The notes under the pieces: model-generated
Seen by the model: only the letters and a program-made list of their open reading frames with translations
Database searches by the model: none
What the model was told of the DNA's origin: nothing
Position numbers and translations under genes: made by a program
Part shown: positions 28,882 through 40,550 of the stretch, piece by piece
Numbering within the stretch: the stretch's first letter is position 1
Layout of the letters: each line of letters opens with the position of its first letter
Assembly: GCA_041391225.1 (NCBI GenBank)
Contig: JAWKOL010000005.1
Span: 62,001-126,000 of the forward strand
Origin: RI-153 sp041391225
GTDB lineage: Bacteria; Chloroflexota; Anaerolineae; Caldilineales; Caldilineaceae
DNA: 64,000 bases
Direction: 5' to 3'

Positions 28882-29817
28882 CTACCCGACCCGCGCCGGT
28901 GAATCTGCTGCAGGTTTGCCCATGATGCGTTGGCCTGTCTGCACAACGATCTGAGCGTCGGGGCCTGGGATCTGCGGGGCGATGATGTTGTCGCCGCCGT
29001 CCTCGGTGCTGCCGACGACTTCGCCATTCTGCACGATGTCGATCACAAACTGATCCAGCGAACGGGGCGCCGGCCCTTCGATGTAGTGTCCATCGTGGTC
29101 GAATTTTGAACCGTGGCAAGGACACTCGAAACGGAAATTCGATTCTTCCCATTTGTAGAGACAGCCCAGGTGTGTACACACCATGTAGAGCGCACGTGGC
29201 CCATCTGCTGTGTCCACAAGCCAGAATTTACCCGTGGTGTTGCTGTTGGGCGCAGCTTCGGGAGGTGGCAATTCGCCCTGGGATAACGGGAAGGCGCCGC
29301 CGAATTCACCAGCGCGGAAACGCGGATACATGAAGTAGTAGCTGCCCACGCCGATTTCCAGTGTGAGCAAACCCAAGGCCGCGCCCCATGCGTAGGTGAT
29401 GAACTCACGGCGGTTGATACCCTGCTGCCCAACCTCTTCCTCTTCTGGCGATGCTGCGGGGGCGGGCGCCGGTGGCGCTGCTGGCTTGGGTGCTGCGGCT
29501 GTTGCTGGTCCGCCATTGCTGCCCTTTGTGGCAGCACGGGCCTTTGCTTCGGCAATACGTTGTGCTGCTGATGATTCTGCAGGGGCTGGCGTGGCCGTCC
29601 CTGCAGCGGGCGCGGCTTCGGCGGGTGTCTCCACTGCCGCCACCGCTTCTGGTTGTGCGACTTCTACCGCGACCGGTTCCGCTTCTGCCTGATGGGCTGC
29701 AGCGCCGCCGCCATCTGGTTGGCGCGGCGGCAGCATGACTGCGGCGTCGACGCCTAACCGTTCGGCGGCCATCTGTTGGGCACGCTGTACGCGTGCTCGC
29801 CACTGTTCATTCGCCAT
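28882..29817 (-). CDS. Rieske iron-sulfur protein with a long Ala/Pro-rich N-terminus
   Basis: The 2Fe-2S cluster motifs are CTHLGC and CPCHGS, about 20 residues apart. A single membrane anchor (EFITYAWGAALGLLTLEIGVGSYYFMY) is preceded by NRR, resembling a twin-arginine signal, but about 135 residues of Ala, Pro and Glu-rich sequence come before it. The C-terminus has a further extension. The ATG at 29817 (MANEQWRARV) follows GGTAGG; upstream in-frame sequence is not protein-like. It is the first gene of the bc operon. About 170 nt separate it from cytochrome b. Confidence 0.92.
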   Translation of the reverse strand: MANEQWRARVQRAQQMAAERLGVDAAVMLPPRQPDGGGAAAHQAEAEPVAVEVAQPEAVAAVETPAEAAPAAGTATPAPAESSAAQRIAEAKARAATKGSNGGPATAAAPKPAAPPAPAPAASPEEEEVGQQGINRREFITYAWGAALGLLTLEIGVGSYYFMYPRFRAGEFGGAFPLSQGELPPPEAAPNSNTTGKFWLVDTADGPRALYMVCTHLGCLYKWEESNFRFECPCHGSKFDHDGHYIEGPAPRSLDQFVIDIVQNGEVVGSTEDGGDNIIAPQIPGPDAQIVVQTGQRIMGKPAADSPARVG

Positions 29818-30142
29818 TCCTACCTGGACTCCTTTCTGCCAGTGCCCCGTTGCCAGTACCCCGTGCCGATAAACCAGGCCAACGATGCGTCCCAAGAATG
29901 CAAATAAGTGATAAATCCGGCGCAAACAGCATTGATTTCGGCTGTTTGTAATCAACCGTACGTTTTGCTCGGGCCCTTGTAGTACATGTGCGCGGAAATG
30001 TCATTTCTCGACAGCAACAAAGAACATTTGTCGATGCAGAAATCGGCGCGCGCTCACACTGGAATATGTTCACCAAATCTGGGGAAACCCATCGGCAAGA
30101 TTAGCATAGGGGGATTGGATTGTCAAAATTATCACAAATTGG

Positions 30143-30177
30143 GGAGGGATTGGGGACCAATCCCCAATCCCCAGTCC

Positions 30178-30190
<13 letters not shown>
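30143..30190. repeat. ATTGGGG heptamer tract overlapping the end of valS
   Basis: GGATTGGGGACC, AATCCCCAATCCCCAGTCCC and ACTCCCCAATCTCC occur in sequence, so tandem heptamers fold on themselves. The stop codon and last residues of valS lie inside this tract. No other gene is visible in 29956-30177. Confidence 0.75.
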
Positions 30191-32892
<2,702 letters not shown>

Positions 32893-32933
32893 CGTCGTTC
32901 CCTCGTTGCGTCGCTACGTGCGTTATCCGCCCA

Positions 32934-33267
32934 AACAAAAAAGCCGCTCATCCGCAAAAGGACGAAGCGACTCGTGGTACCACCTTTTTTCAGCGGCGGA
33001 CGCCCATCAACCTGCGATTGTCCACCACCCTCTGCGCGATAACGGGCGTTCCCGGGCAAGGTTACTGAATCTTTCACCCTGCCGACCTTCCCGGCGACCT
33101 TCTCCGCTGCGTTGACGAAGATCCCTTTCAGCCGCTGAGGATCTCTCTCTGACGTCCGCCGGCGGATACTCCTCCGGTGCATTGTCGTTTGTGTTTCAGT
33201 TGACTGCATTTCAACTGCATTTCAGTCGACAAACGAAGCACGACCGTACAACAATCGTCGTGCAATG
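32934..33267 (-). promoter_or_regulatory. T-box riboswitch leader of valS
   Basis: Read on the minus strand, the leader contains the conserved AAAGGTGGTACCACG T-box core (32987-32973), followed at once by a terminator: GTCGCTTCGTCC pairs with GGATGAGCGGC and ends in six T. The core can alternatively pair upstream as an antiterminator. Stem I lies further 5', between about 33267 and 33000; I could not fix the specifier codon by eye, which should be a GUN valine codon. Confidence 0.85.
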
Positions 33268-33273
33268 GACTGT

Positions 33274-33302
33274 AGTATAGCGTCCATTGCGGCGGTTGTC
33301 AA
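33274..33302 (-). promoter_or_regulatory. valS promoter
   Basis: On the minus strand TTGACA (33302-33297) and TATACT (33279-33274) are separated by 17 nt. This places the transcript start near 33267, giving a leader of about 375 nt, the right size for a T-box. Confidence 0.75.
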
Positions 33303-33405
33303 AGGATCTGTTCTGTGTGTCAAGGGAACCAAGTTCACAGTGAAAACGTAGATCTGATCGTACACTCACCACTCACCAATCACTTCGTTCAAACCGGAGC
33401 AATCT

Positions 33406-34032
33406 GTGAAGCGGTTCTACAAGTGGGTTCTGGGGATGGCGTTCTTGATCGCGTTTCCGTTTGTGTGGCGCTCCTGGGTGGATAGCCGCACGCAGACCGC
33501 CATCTACACGGTGGACGATGCACCCAGCGGGCGTGTGGCTGTCGTCTTCGGTGCGCGTGTATACGCCAGTGGGCGGTTGAGCGCCATGCTGCGCGACCGC
33601 GTGGAGACAGCGGTGCAGCTCTACGAAGCGGGCAAAGTCCAGAAGATCCTGGTGAGCGGGGACAACAGTTCGGTCTACTACAACGAGCCCGACGCCATGG
33701 CCGCTTACGCCATCGAGCGCGGCGTCCCCGCCGAGGACGTGCAACCCGATTATGCCGGCCTGCGCACCTACGACACCTGCTACCGCGCCCACGCCGTCTT
33801 CGGACTGGACGAGGCGATCCTGGTGACGCAGCGTTTTCACCTGCCGCGGGCCATCTTCACCTGCGAGCAACTGGGCATCAACGTGGTGGGCGTGGCCGCG
33901 GATCAACGAGAATACCATCCGCGCTCCATCGCCTGGTCGGAGATGCGCGAGGTCCCCGCTACGTTCATCGCCCTGGTGGATGTGATCCGTCGTCGCCCAC
34001 CGATGTTCTTGGGCGATCCGATTCGGTTGTGA
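33406..34032 (+). CDS. SanA/YdcF-like DUF218 protein
   Basis: The 208-residue protein has one N-terminal membrane helix and a DUF218 domain: AVVFGARVYASGRLSAMLRDRV, KILVSGDN, NEPDAMAAYAIERGVPAEDV, and VTQRFHLPRAIFTCEQLGI. SanA-type proteins affect envelope permeability (vancomycin sensitivity in enterobacteria), and the domain is thought to act on a glycan or lipid-linked substrate. The GTG start follows GGAGCAATCT. A short CACTCACCAATCAC repeat lies just upstream (33363-33384). Confidence 0.88.
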   Translation: MKRFYKWVLGMAFLIAFPFVWRSWVDSRTQTAIYTVDDAPSGRVAVVFGARVYASGRLSAMLRDRVETAVQLYEAGKVQKILVSGDNSSVYYNEPDAMAAYAIERGVPAEDVQPDYAGLRTYDTCYRAHAVFGLDEAILVTQRFHLPRAIFTCEQLGINVVGVAADQREYHPRSIAWSEMREVPATFIALVDVIRRRPPMFLGDPIRL

Positions 34033-34036
34033 TTTT

Positions 34037-34696
34037 CTACCCCTTGGCCGACCCGCGCAATATATAAATGACACGATCCGCCACGTTGACGGCAAGATCG
34101 CCGAAGCGTTCCAACTCGCGCCCCACGCGCAAGACGCTGTAGCCTGCCTGCGCCGAATCCACCACATCGGCCTCCAGCACCATGAACTCCATCACCTGTG
34201 TGAAGACCTGACCCAGCATCAGATCCACTTCTTCGTCCTGGGGACCGACCTGCGCCGCCAGGTCGGCGTTGCCGGTGGCGTAGGCTTCCATGCCCTGGCG
34301 CAGCATGGCGTTGACCTTTTCGCCCATGGGCAATAGCTCGGGTGGGGCGGGTCGGTTGGGATGACCGGCCAGATGCGGGATCACTTTGGCGATGCCTTTG
34401 GCCTGATCACCCATGCGCTCCAGATCCACCACCATGCTCATGGCCGCGAAGATCTGCCGCAGATCGCGCGCCGCCGGCTGCTGCGTGCAGATCAACGTGA
34501 AGCAGCGCTCCTCGATCTCAGCCCGATATCGATTGATGATCTTGTCGGCAGCCTGAACCTGGGCCACGCGTTCCACGTCCATGTGCTTGTAGGCGGCCAG
34601 CGCCACGTTCAACTCTTCTTCGACGCGGCTGCCCATCATCAGAATGTCATCACGCAGGTGGCTCAGCGCCTGGTCAAAACGAACTCGGGTTGTCAT
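34037..34696 (-). CDS. phoU: Phosphate signalling protein PhoU
   Basis: PhoU restrains the PhoR sensor through the Pst transporter. The 219-residue protein has the two three-helix PhoU repeats, with the metal-binding ERMGDQAKGIA and ERFGDLAVNVADRV motifs (consensus ExxxDxxxN). It is intact and stands alone, since no pst, phoR or phoB gene is in the window. It ends 4 nt from the convergent SanA-like gene. Confidence 0.93.
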   Translation of the reverse strand: MTTRVRFDQALSHLRDDILMMGSRVEEELNVALAAYKHMDVERVAQVQAADKIINRYRAEIEERCFTLICTQQPAARDLRQIFAAMSMVVDLERMGDQAKGIAKVIPHLAGHPNRPAPPELLPMGEKVNAMLRQGMEAYATGNADLAAQVGPQDEEVDLMLGQVFTQVMEFMVLEADVVDSAQAGYSVLRVGRELERFGDLAVNVADRVIYILRGSAKG

Positions 34697-34791
34697 CAGG
34701 GGGTCCTTTCGTTGCAGATAGTGTGCTACGCATTATACACCATCTGCACACCGAAGAAGATGGCTGTGGCGAATCCAGAGCAATAATGATC

Positions 34792-35258
34792 CACGAAGCC
34801 ATGACGTTGTAGTGGTCCGCATCGTGGAGCAGGCGTTGCACTTCGCCGATAATGCGCTGTTCGTCGGTACCCACCAGGCGCGCCGCCCGCGCGGTGACAG
34901 CTTCGGGGCGCTCTGTGCTTTCGCGTAGCACCAGCACCGGCTTGTCCAAGCTGGGGGTGAGCATGTGGGGGTGCATGTAATTGTCCGTCGAGGTCCAGGT
35001 GAGGTAGCGACCGCGCGCTGCCTCGAAGCCGGTGTTCAGCGCGCGCGGCAGTTTGCCGTTTTCTTTGTGGATGACGCGTACCTGTGGGTGAGATTTGTAC
35101 GCGGCCAGCACTTCTCTGGTATTGTCGGTTGAGCCGTCGTTGACCACGATCAACTCAAATCGCTACTCCGACTGTTCAAGCACACTCTCGATTGCGCCCG
35201 GCAAGTAGACAGCGTCGTTGTAGGTGGGCAAGACGATGCTTATGTGGGGTAAAGCCAT
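34792..35258 (-). pseudogene. Chimeric remnant: glycosyltransferase 2 N-terminus joined to UDP-GlcNAc 2-epimerase C-terminus
   Basis: The first part reads MALPHISIVLPTYNDAVYLPGAIESVLEQSE, an in-frame TAG, then FELIVVNDGSTDNTREVLAAY and RYLTWTSTDNYMHPHML, a family 2 glycosyltransferase. It then switches without a frame change to PSLDKPVLVLRESTERPEAV, TARAARLVGTDEQRI and VQRLLHDADHYNVMA, the C-terminal signature of WecB-type UDP-N-acetylglucosamine 2-epimerase, and stops making sense after about 34792. A deletion that fused two neighbouring surface-polysaccharide genes explains this best. The single stop codon may be a mutation or an error. Confidence 0.75.
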
Positions 35259-35259
35259 G

Positions 35260-35503
35260 ATGCTTACTCCCTTTTTTAACTAATTAGGGCTTACGCAACT
35301 TGTTCCTGTAAGGGCGAAATATATTGCGCCCCTGCGCCTGTGAACTGCGAAAGCCCTGTGTTTTTACCTTTCCTTTCGATTATCCTGAACGAAGAAACCA
35401 GTGTCAATTAGAATTTCATATCACTAACTGAGATTTGCATGTGGATTTGGCTATGGGTCGCGCATAGGCTAGACTGTACCCATACCGACCTCTGGAGGAA
35501 ACT
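35260..35503. other. Gene-free stretch with a 20-bp palindrome
   Basis: No gene is visible. GGGCGAAATATATTGCGCCC (35312-35331) is a near-perfect palindrome, and the nearby TAGGGCTTACGCAACTTG resembles insertion-sequence ends. Together with the adjacent chimeric remnant this could mark an old insertion or deletion scar, but no transposase is present. Confidence 0.45.
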
Positions 35504-35977
35504 ATGCCGAATGAGACGAAACAGGTGCGCACCGGCGTGCAGGTGGACATCGATCTGATCGATTCGCGCGGGGACCGCGATCCCATGCGCGTCGTCATCG
35601 CGCGCGGGGACACAGCCGACGTGGACAGCGGCGTGCTGGCGTCTTCGGCGCCGTTGGCGAGGGCGATTCTGGGCAAGCGCGAGGGCGCGGAAATTGCCTA
35701 CCGCCGCGGTGACATCGTGACAGTGCGCATCGTGCGTGTGGGCGACTCGGTAGATTCCGTCAATGCCGCCACCAAAGACGCAGTGGCGCGCAGGCAGGAG
35801 GCGGTGCAGAAGGCTGTCGACGACGCCGAACGCACCAACGCCGCCACCTTCGCTTCGTCGTTCACCAGCAAGTGGGGCGGCTACGACGCCGGCGACGACA
35901 TCGATTGGGAAGAAATCGAGCGGGAAGAAATCGAACGGGAAGAAAAAGAAGACGACAATGGCCAAGCTCAAACTTGA
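35504..35977 (+). CDS. GreA/GreB C-terminal-like domain protein
   Basis: In this 157-residue protein, DSGVLASSAPLARAILGKREGAEIAYRRGDIVTVRIVRV matches the FKBP-like C-terminal domain of GreA/GreB. The N-terminal coiled coil that reaches into RNA polymerase is missing. Instead a helical region and a strongly acidic tail (EEIEREEIEREEKEDD) follow. It may bind RNA polymerase without cleavage activity, or have another partner. AGGAGG-like sequence (CTGGAGGAAACT) precedes the ATG. It overlaps the Smr gene by 20 nt. Confidence 0.7.
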   Translation: MPNETKQVRTGVQVDIDLIDSRGDRDPMRVVIARGDTADVDSGVLASSAPLARAILGKREGAEIAYRRGDIVTVRIVRVGDSVDSVNAATKDAVARRQEAVQKAVDDAERTNAATFASSFTSKWGGYDAGDDIDWEEIEREEIEREEKEDDNGQAQT

Positions 35978-36212
35978 TCTGCACGACATCTACAACAAAG
36001 GCGACAAGATCGACGCCGAACTCAACCGCATTGTTCAAGAAGCGATTGACAAACGCATCGAGTTGGTGGAGATCATCCCCGGCAAAGGCAGCGGGCAGCT
36101 CAAAAAGAAGGTGCTGCGCTTCCTCAACCAGTCGCACATCCGCTCGCTCTACCACCGCGTCGAAAAAGACGACAAAAACTTTGGGCGCATCTTCATTCAC
36201 TTCCGCCACTGA
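35958..36212 (+). CDS. Small stand-alone Smr domain protein
   Basis: The 84-residue product has the Smr motifs LDLHDI and EIIPGKGSGQLKKKVLRFL. Smr domains (as in the C-terminus of MutS2) act as nicking or RNA endonucleases; the LDLH and GKG residues belong to the presumed active site. The ATG at 35958 overlaps the 3' end of the GreA-C-like gene, so translation is coupled. The alternative earlier start would only read the overlapping gene in another frame. The pairing suggests a nucleic-acid role for both. Confidence 0.8.
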   Translation: MAKLKLDLHDIYNKGDKIDAELNRIVQEAIDKRIELVEIIPGKGSGQLKKKVLRFLNQSHIRSLYHRVEKDDKNFGRIFIHFRH

Positions 36213-36253
36213 GGAAAGGTGATCTTCGTGGATCAAATCTGAGGGCTGTCGTC

Positions 36254-36640
36254 ATGTTGACCGAAGGCGCGATCTACCGTTTTGCCCGTACCGACAATCT
36301 GCGCTACTACCGCGCCGCCCGCACCCAGGCCGGCGTTGATTTCCTCTACCCCATCCACGTCTCCGGCACGCGCATCGCCGACCAGCACAAGAGCGGACGG
36401 CGCTATGTGATCCTCTATTTCATGACCAAGTGGCACAAACTGGCCGCGGTGGGCTATTGGCTGGACCCAAAGCAGGCGTTCGAGCAGGCATACGTCACCG
36501 ACGCCACCGAAGACGATCTGGAACTCGTCACCGAAGACATTGAAGAACTGCCCCACCTCGACGCCGAACTGGACAACATCCTCAACCGCCACGAAATCGC
36601 GGTGGATGTGGAGGTGTGGGGCGTGCTGCTGGAAGACTAA
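36254..36640 (+). CDS. Hypothetical acidic protein (128 aa)
   Basis: I do not recognise it. It starts MLTEGAIYRFARTDNLRYYRAARTQAGVDFLYPIHVSG, has an aromatic-rich middle (YVILYFMTKWHKLAAVGYWLD) and an acidic C-terminal half. It lies 41 nt after the Smr gene on the same strand and overlaps the CHAT gene 3' end by 4 nt from the opposite strand. Soluble, no signal peptide. Confidence 0.65.
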   Translation: MLTEGAIYRFARTDNLRYYRAARTQAGVDFLYPIHVSGTRIADQHKSGRRYVILYFMTKWHKLAAVGYWLDPKQAFEQAYVTDATEDDLELVTEDIEELPHLDAELDNILNRHEIAVDVEVWGVLLED

Positions 36641-38798
36641 CCCCACCTTACCTTTCCATTCGGATCGCCGTAGAGGGTGTATGCCAGCCACGTGGAGTTG
36701 TCGGGCTGAAGCTCGCGCACCCGCTGACGGGCGGCTACGGAGGCTTCGCCCAGTGTGGCGCCTTCGCGTAGTGTTCGGTAGAAGGTGGCCGAAAACTCTG
36801 CGGCCAGCTCATCGTTGACCTCCCACAGCGTCCCCACGAAGGCGTTGGCGCGCACGTCGCCCAGCATCCGCTCGGCCCAGCCGCCCAGCCCGGTCAGCGA
36901 GAAACCGATCTGCGCCGTGTGGCAGGCGTTGAGGAAGACCAGCGGACGCGCCCGCCGCAGCCCACGCACGAAACTGCCACGCAGATCACGCGGGTACAAC
37001 TCCATCTGATCGGCCAACTTGATCACCGACTCATCGGGATCGCTGCCGCTGAAATTGCCGTGTGGGCAAAGTGGACCAGTTCCACGCCGCCTTCCTCGGC
37101 CAATTCTTCCACTTCGTCCAGGCTTTGCAGCGGTGCAGGGCCGATGTCCACGCCCCACTGCTTCATCCCGTCGAAGAACTCCTTCTCCTGAACCACAAAC
37201 GTCAGGTCCAGATCGGGTGCGATCAGGCGCGCCGCCTTGATCTGCACCGGGTCGGCAGGCGCGGGGCCGGTGAGCCAGCGGCATAGCTGCCAACTGCCCG
37301 CCCAGAAATCGTCTTCACGGTCGGTGTCGGCGTCGTAGGGTTTCACCAGCTCCCACGGGATCCACGGCTCGTCGCTGGTGATCAGCAGCGAGCGGATCAC
37401 ACCCTGTTGGCGCAGATCCACCAAATCCCAGTATTTGCGGCGCAATTCTTCGGGGATCACATCCAGGTAGAGGTTCTCGCCCATCCGCCGCAGCTGACGC
37501 TCTGCACTGGCCGAGCGCGGGCTACTGCGTTCCAGCGCCATGCTGCTCAACGTGGTGAAGAGCGAGGCGAAAAAGCGCTGCGGCGTGGCGTTCAACGGCG
37601 TTCTACCCATGTCCACGTGCTGCAAATTCAGTTCGGGGACGGTGGAATGCAGCGTGAAACTGAGCACGTTGTCCAGATCGAGGTGGACACGCAACTCCAC
37701 ATCTGCCGGCGGTGGCGGGTTGCGGCTGATGATCAACGACAAGCCAGGGCCGTCATCGTCTACGGGCACCGTTGACGATGATGGCGTTGACGATGACGGC
37801 GTCGCCGTGCGCGTAGACAGCCGCGCCGGGGCTGGCTCAGGCGGCGTCACATCGCCCACCGTCACCTCGAAGCGGCTGCTGCCCACCAACCGATCTCGGT
37901 GACGAAAATCGATGCCGATGGGGTAGATCCCCGCATCCGGCGGCGCAGAAAGCAGGAAGACCGCGGGCGATGACGCCGTGAAACTGTAAACTTCCATCGT
38001 CTGCGCCCAGCGTTGGTCACGTTCGTTGAAATCCGGCGCGTGGACCCGCACCTCCACCACTTCCGGCGCCATTGGATCGGCGAACTCGACGCGTACCGTG
38101 TCACTGACGCGGGTGTCGGTGGGGGTGTCGGGCGTCAGCTTGATGATCAGTGGGTGTGTCGCCCGTGGCGCCACCTGTTCGGGGAAGTCGATGTCGGTGT
38201 GTAGATCAACCGGCTTCGGCGCCTGCGGCGGCGGCATCGGCACGATCTGGTCGGCTGGGGGAACGTCCAGCGCGACCTCTTCCAGTACATCATCGAGATC
38301 GGTGTCATTGAGATCGGCATCATCGAGATCGGCGGCTTCGAGCATAGACGCTTGCGGTGAAATACGCTCAAATGCTTCGCGTAGCGATGGTTGATCCGAG
38401 ATGCCTTTGCTGATCAGCGTAGACGTGAGCAGCCCGGCGCAGCGGTCACCGTCGATGACCACCAGCGTGGCATTGGGGTGATCATCGAGCCAGGCCAGCA
38501 AGTCCGTCATTTCGGCGGCGTCGTCCACGGAGACAATGCGGTCGACGGGAGGCAGATACAGGTCGGCCAGCGCCTCGTTCAGCACGAAATAGCCCTGCGC
38601 CACCACCAGCGGCGTCAGATCGGCGAAACGCACGGCGCGGTAGCCGCCGTCGGCCAACTGCACGATCAGCCAGGCCTCGTCCTCGTCGTAATCCGACTGC
38701 GTGAACTGGTAGATCGCCTCACCCAGCGGCGCGTCGCCGGGCAGCAGCACCGTCTTCTTTTCGCAATGCTGGTAGAGATCGTCGATGGAGATAGGCAT
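36637..38798 (-). CDS. Large CHAT-domain (caspase-like) protein, one frame break
   Basis: CHAT proteins are caspase-fold cysteine peptidases found in bacterial conflict and signalling systems. The catalytic His lies in HFAxHGNFSGSD, reconstructed across a one-base deletion near 37060, and the Cys in PLVFLNACHTAQ; GTLWEVND follows. N-terminally, residues about 15-135 look like a CBS-pair-like region (LGEAIYQFTQSDYDEDEAWLIV, ATLVVIDGDRCAGLLTSTLI), then an acidic linker, an immunoglobulin-like beta region at about 215-320, and a Ser/Thr/Pro linker. The full length is about 720 residues with no signal peptide. The trigger and target are unknown. Confidence 0.8.
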
Positions 38799-39032
38799 AG
38801 GGGAACCTCCGAGAAAAGGGCGACGGGCAACCGACGACGGGCTGTGCGGGAACGTGGTAAGGAGAAGCCAGAGAAAAAACGTTCCACGAAGTCACACGAA
38901 GTCACAGGAAGGCAGAAAAGAACAAACAGAAGGCTTTTCCGCTCTGCTCCTGCTATTCCTGAAATCCGTGTCCCTCTGTTCTCCTGTTCTCCTCTTCGTG
39001 TCCCTTCGTGGAACACTAAATTCTGAGATGTC

Positions 39033-40550
39033 CTAAGATCTGTGATCCTCCTCGGCCTCGCGCGCGGACGCTTCGATCTCCGTCCACGCCGCGGTGACGG
39101 CCTGGGCTGTGGCCGCATCGGGCGGATCTGCGCCATAGCGCGCCTCGACGTAGCCCGCGGTGATCACACGCACGGCGTCGGCGGGCTGCGGCCATGTCTC
39201 CGCCAGCTCAGGCGCGTACTCCAGCGGCGTCTGCGCGGAACGGCGCGGGTGTCCACTCTGCTGAGCACGCGCCAGCACCTGCTGGTAAACGGCGCGGATC
39301 GTGCGTCGTGTGTCGTTCTCGCCGGTGAGATCGGCGAAGGCGGGACCGATTGCGCCCTGGCCGAAGCGATTGCGCAGCCCTTGCCAGAACGCGGCAAGCT
39401 GATCCTGCAACAGATCGTTGCTGTAGATCGACTCGTGGATCTCCTCGGGTTCTTCCTCGGACGCGGCGCGCAGGCGACGCAATACCAGCACAAAGATGGC
39501 GAAGACGATCAATAGCACCACCACCAGCCCCAGCCAGCGGAACGCTTCCGGCGTCTGCGTGGGGTCGGTCAACTGCTGGATGGCCTCGGGCGTGGGCGTG
39601 GGCAGCCCTTCCTGCGCCTCGCGTGGCGGTTCTTCGCTCGCCTGGTTGTTGATCAAGCTCTGCAAAAAGAGGTAGATCGGGTAGATCAGCCAGAAGAGCA
39701 CGAAACTGACGCCCAGCAATAGCCAGGAGAAGATCTGCCAGATCCAGCCAAGCACCATGCCCACGCCGTTGAGCAGCCATGCCACCTCGTCGGGCGCCAC
39801 CAGCCAGCCCAAGAGGATGCCCAGGCCCAGCAGCCCGGCAATGGTGACGGCGATGCTCAAGAGCCAATAGCGGTTGGCTTGCAGCCGGTTGTCCTGGCGA
39901 CGCCACGTGCTCCAGCCGCCGGCGATGTTGAGATTGGCCGCGGCCAGCGCCGACATCCCCGCCGCGAAGAAGACGATCAACCAGGGCGCGGCGTCCACGC
40001 GCAGATTGGCGGCGCCGAAACGTGACAGCCACAGGTAGAGCGCAAACATCACCACCCCGGCCAGGAACGTCCCCCACACCTTTTCGTGGTGAATGGCGTC
40101 GCGCCCATCCAGCACGCCGCGTAGCCACAGGTAGAAGCCGCTGCACAGCGCCAGGATCTGCACCGGCAGCTCGAACTCCATTTCAGTAACGTCGTACGTC
40201 AGCGACAGCACCCAACTGGGCGACCACAGCGGGAAACGTCCTTGGTAGAAGTGCAGCCACGTCAACACCAGCAGCAGCAGCACGCCGGTGACGGCAAGCG
40301 CGATCTGCACGGCGTTGACGCGCTGGGCTTCCATGATGTCGCGCCGCGGCGGCAGCAGCCGGTCCGTCAACAGGTAGCTCAACAGCGGCAGGCCAATGAT
40401 CACCCACAGCGGCCACACGGGGGCCGGCTGCGTGGGCGAAAACCAGTCGCGCAGCAGCGCCAGCCACGGCCACAGCCAGGCCGTGCGCATCAACACCAGC
40501 AGCGCAGGCAGCAGCCCTTCGTCAAGCCAGTTCCAGCGTTGCGTCTTCAT
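39033..40550 (-). CDS. Multi-pass membrane protein with C-terminal DUF4129
   Basis: About ten membrane helices occupy residues 15-390. A short cytosolic region ends in the DUF4129 motif IRAVYQQVLARAQQSGHPRRSAQTPLEYA, followed by VRVITAGYVEARYG. DUF4129 proteins occur with MoxR, DUF58 and transglutaminase-like proteins in operons that assemble or process envelope proteins. Here the two upstream genes are exactly MoxR and DUF58, and the start overlaps the DUF58 gene by 29 nt. The transglutaminase partner of typical operons is not adjacent, although a different one lies at 46 kb. Confidence 0.85.
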   Translation of the reverse strand: MKTQRWNWLDEGLLPALLVLMRTAWLWPWLALLRDWFSPTQPAPVWPLWVIIGLPLLSYLLTDRLLPPRRDIMEAQRVNAVQIALAVTGVLLLLVLTWLHFYQGRFPLWSPSWVLSLTYDVTEMEFELPVQILALCSGFYLWLRGVLDGRDAIHHEKVWGTFLAGVVMFALYLWLSRFGAANLRVDAAPWLIVFFAAGMSALAAANLNIAGGWSTWRRQDNRLQANRYWLLSIAVTIAGLLGLGILLGWLVAPDEVAWLLNGVGMVLGWIWQIFSWLLLGVSFVLFWLIYPIYLFLQSLINNQASEEPPREAQEGLPTPTPEAIQQLTDPTQTPEAFRWLGLVVVLLIVFAIFVLVLRRLRAASEEEPEEIHESIYSNDLLQDQLAAFWQGLRNRFGQGAIGPAFADLTGENDTRRTIRAVYQQVLARAQQSGHPRRSAQTPLEYAPELAETWPQPADAVRVITAGYVEARYGADPPDAATAQAVTAAWTEIEASAREAEEDHRS

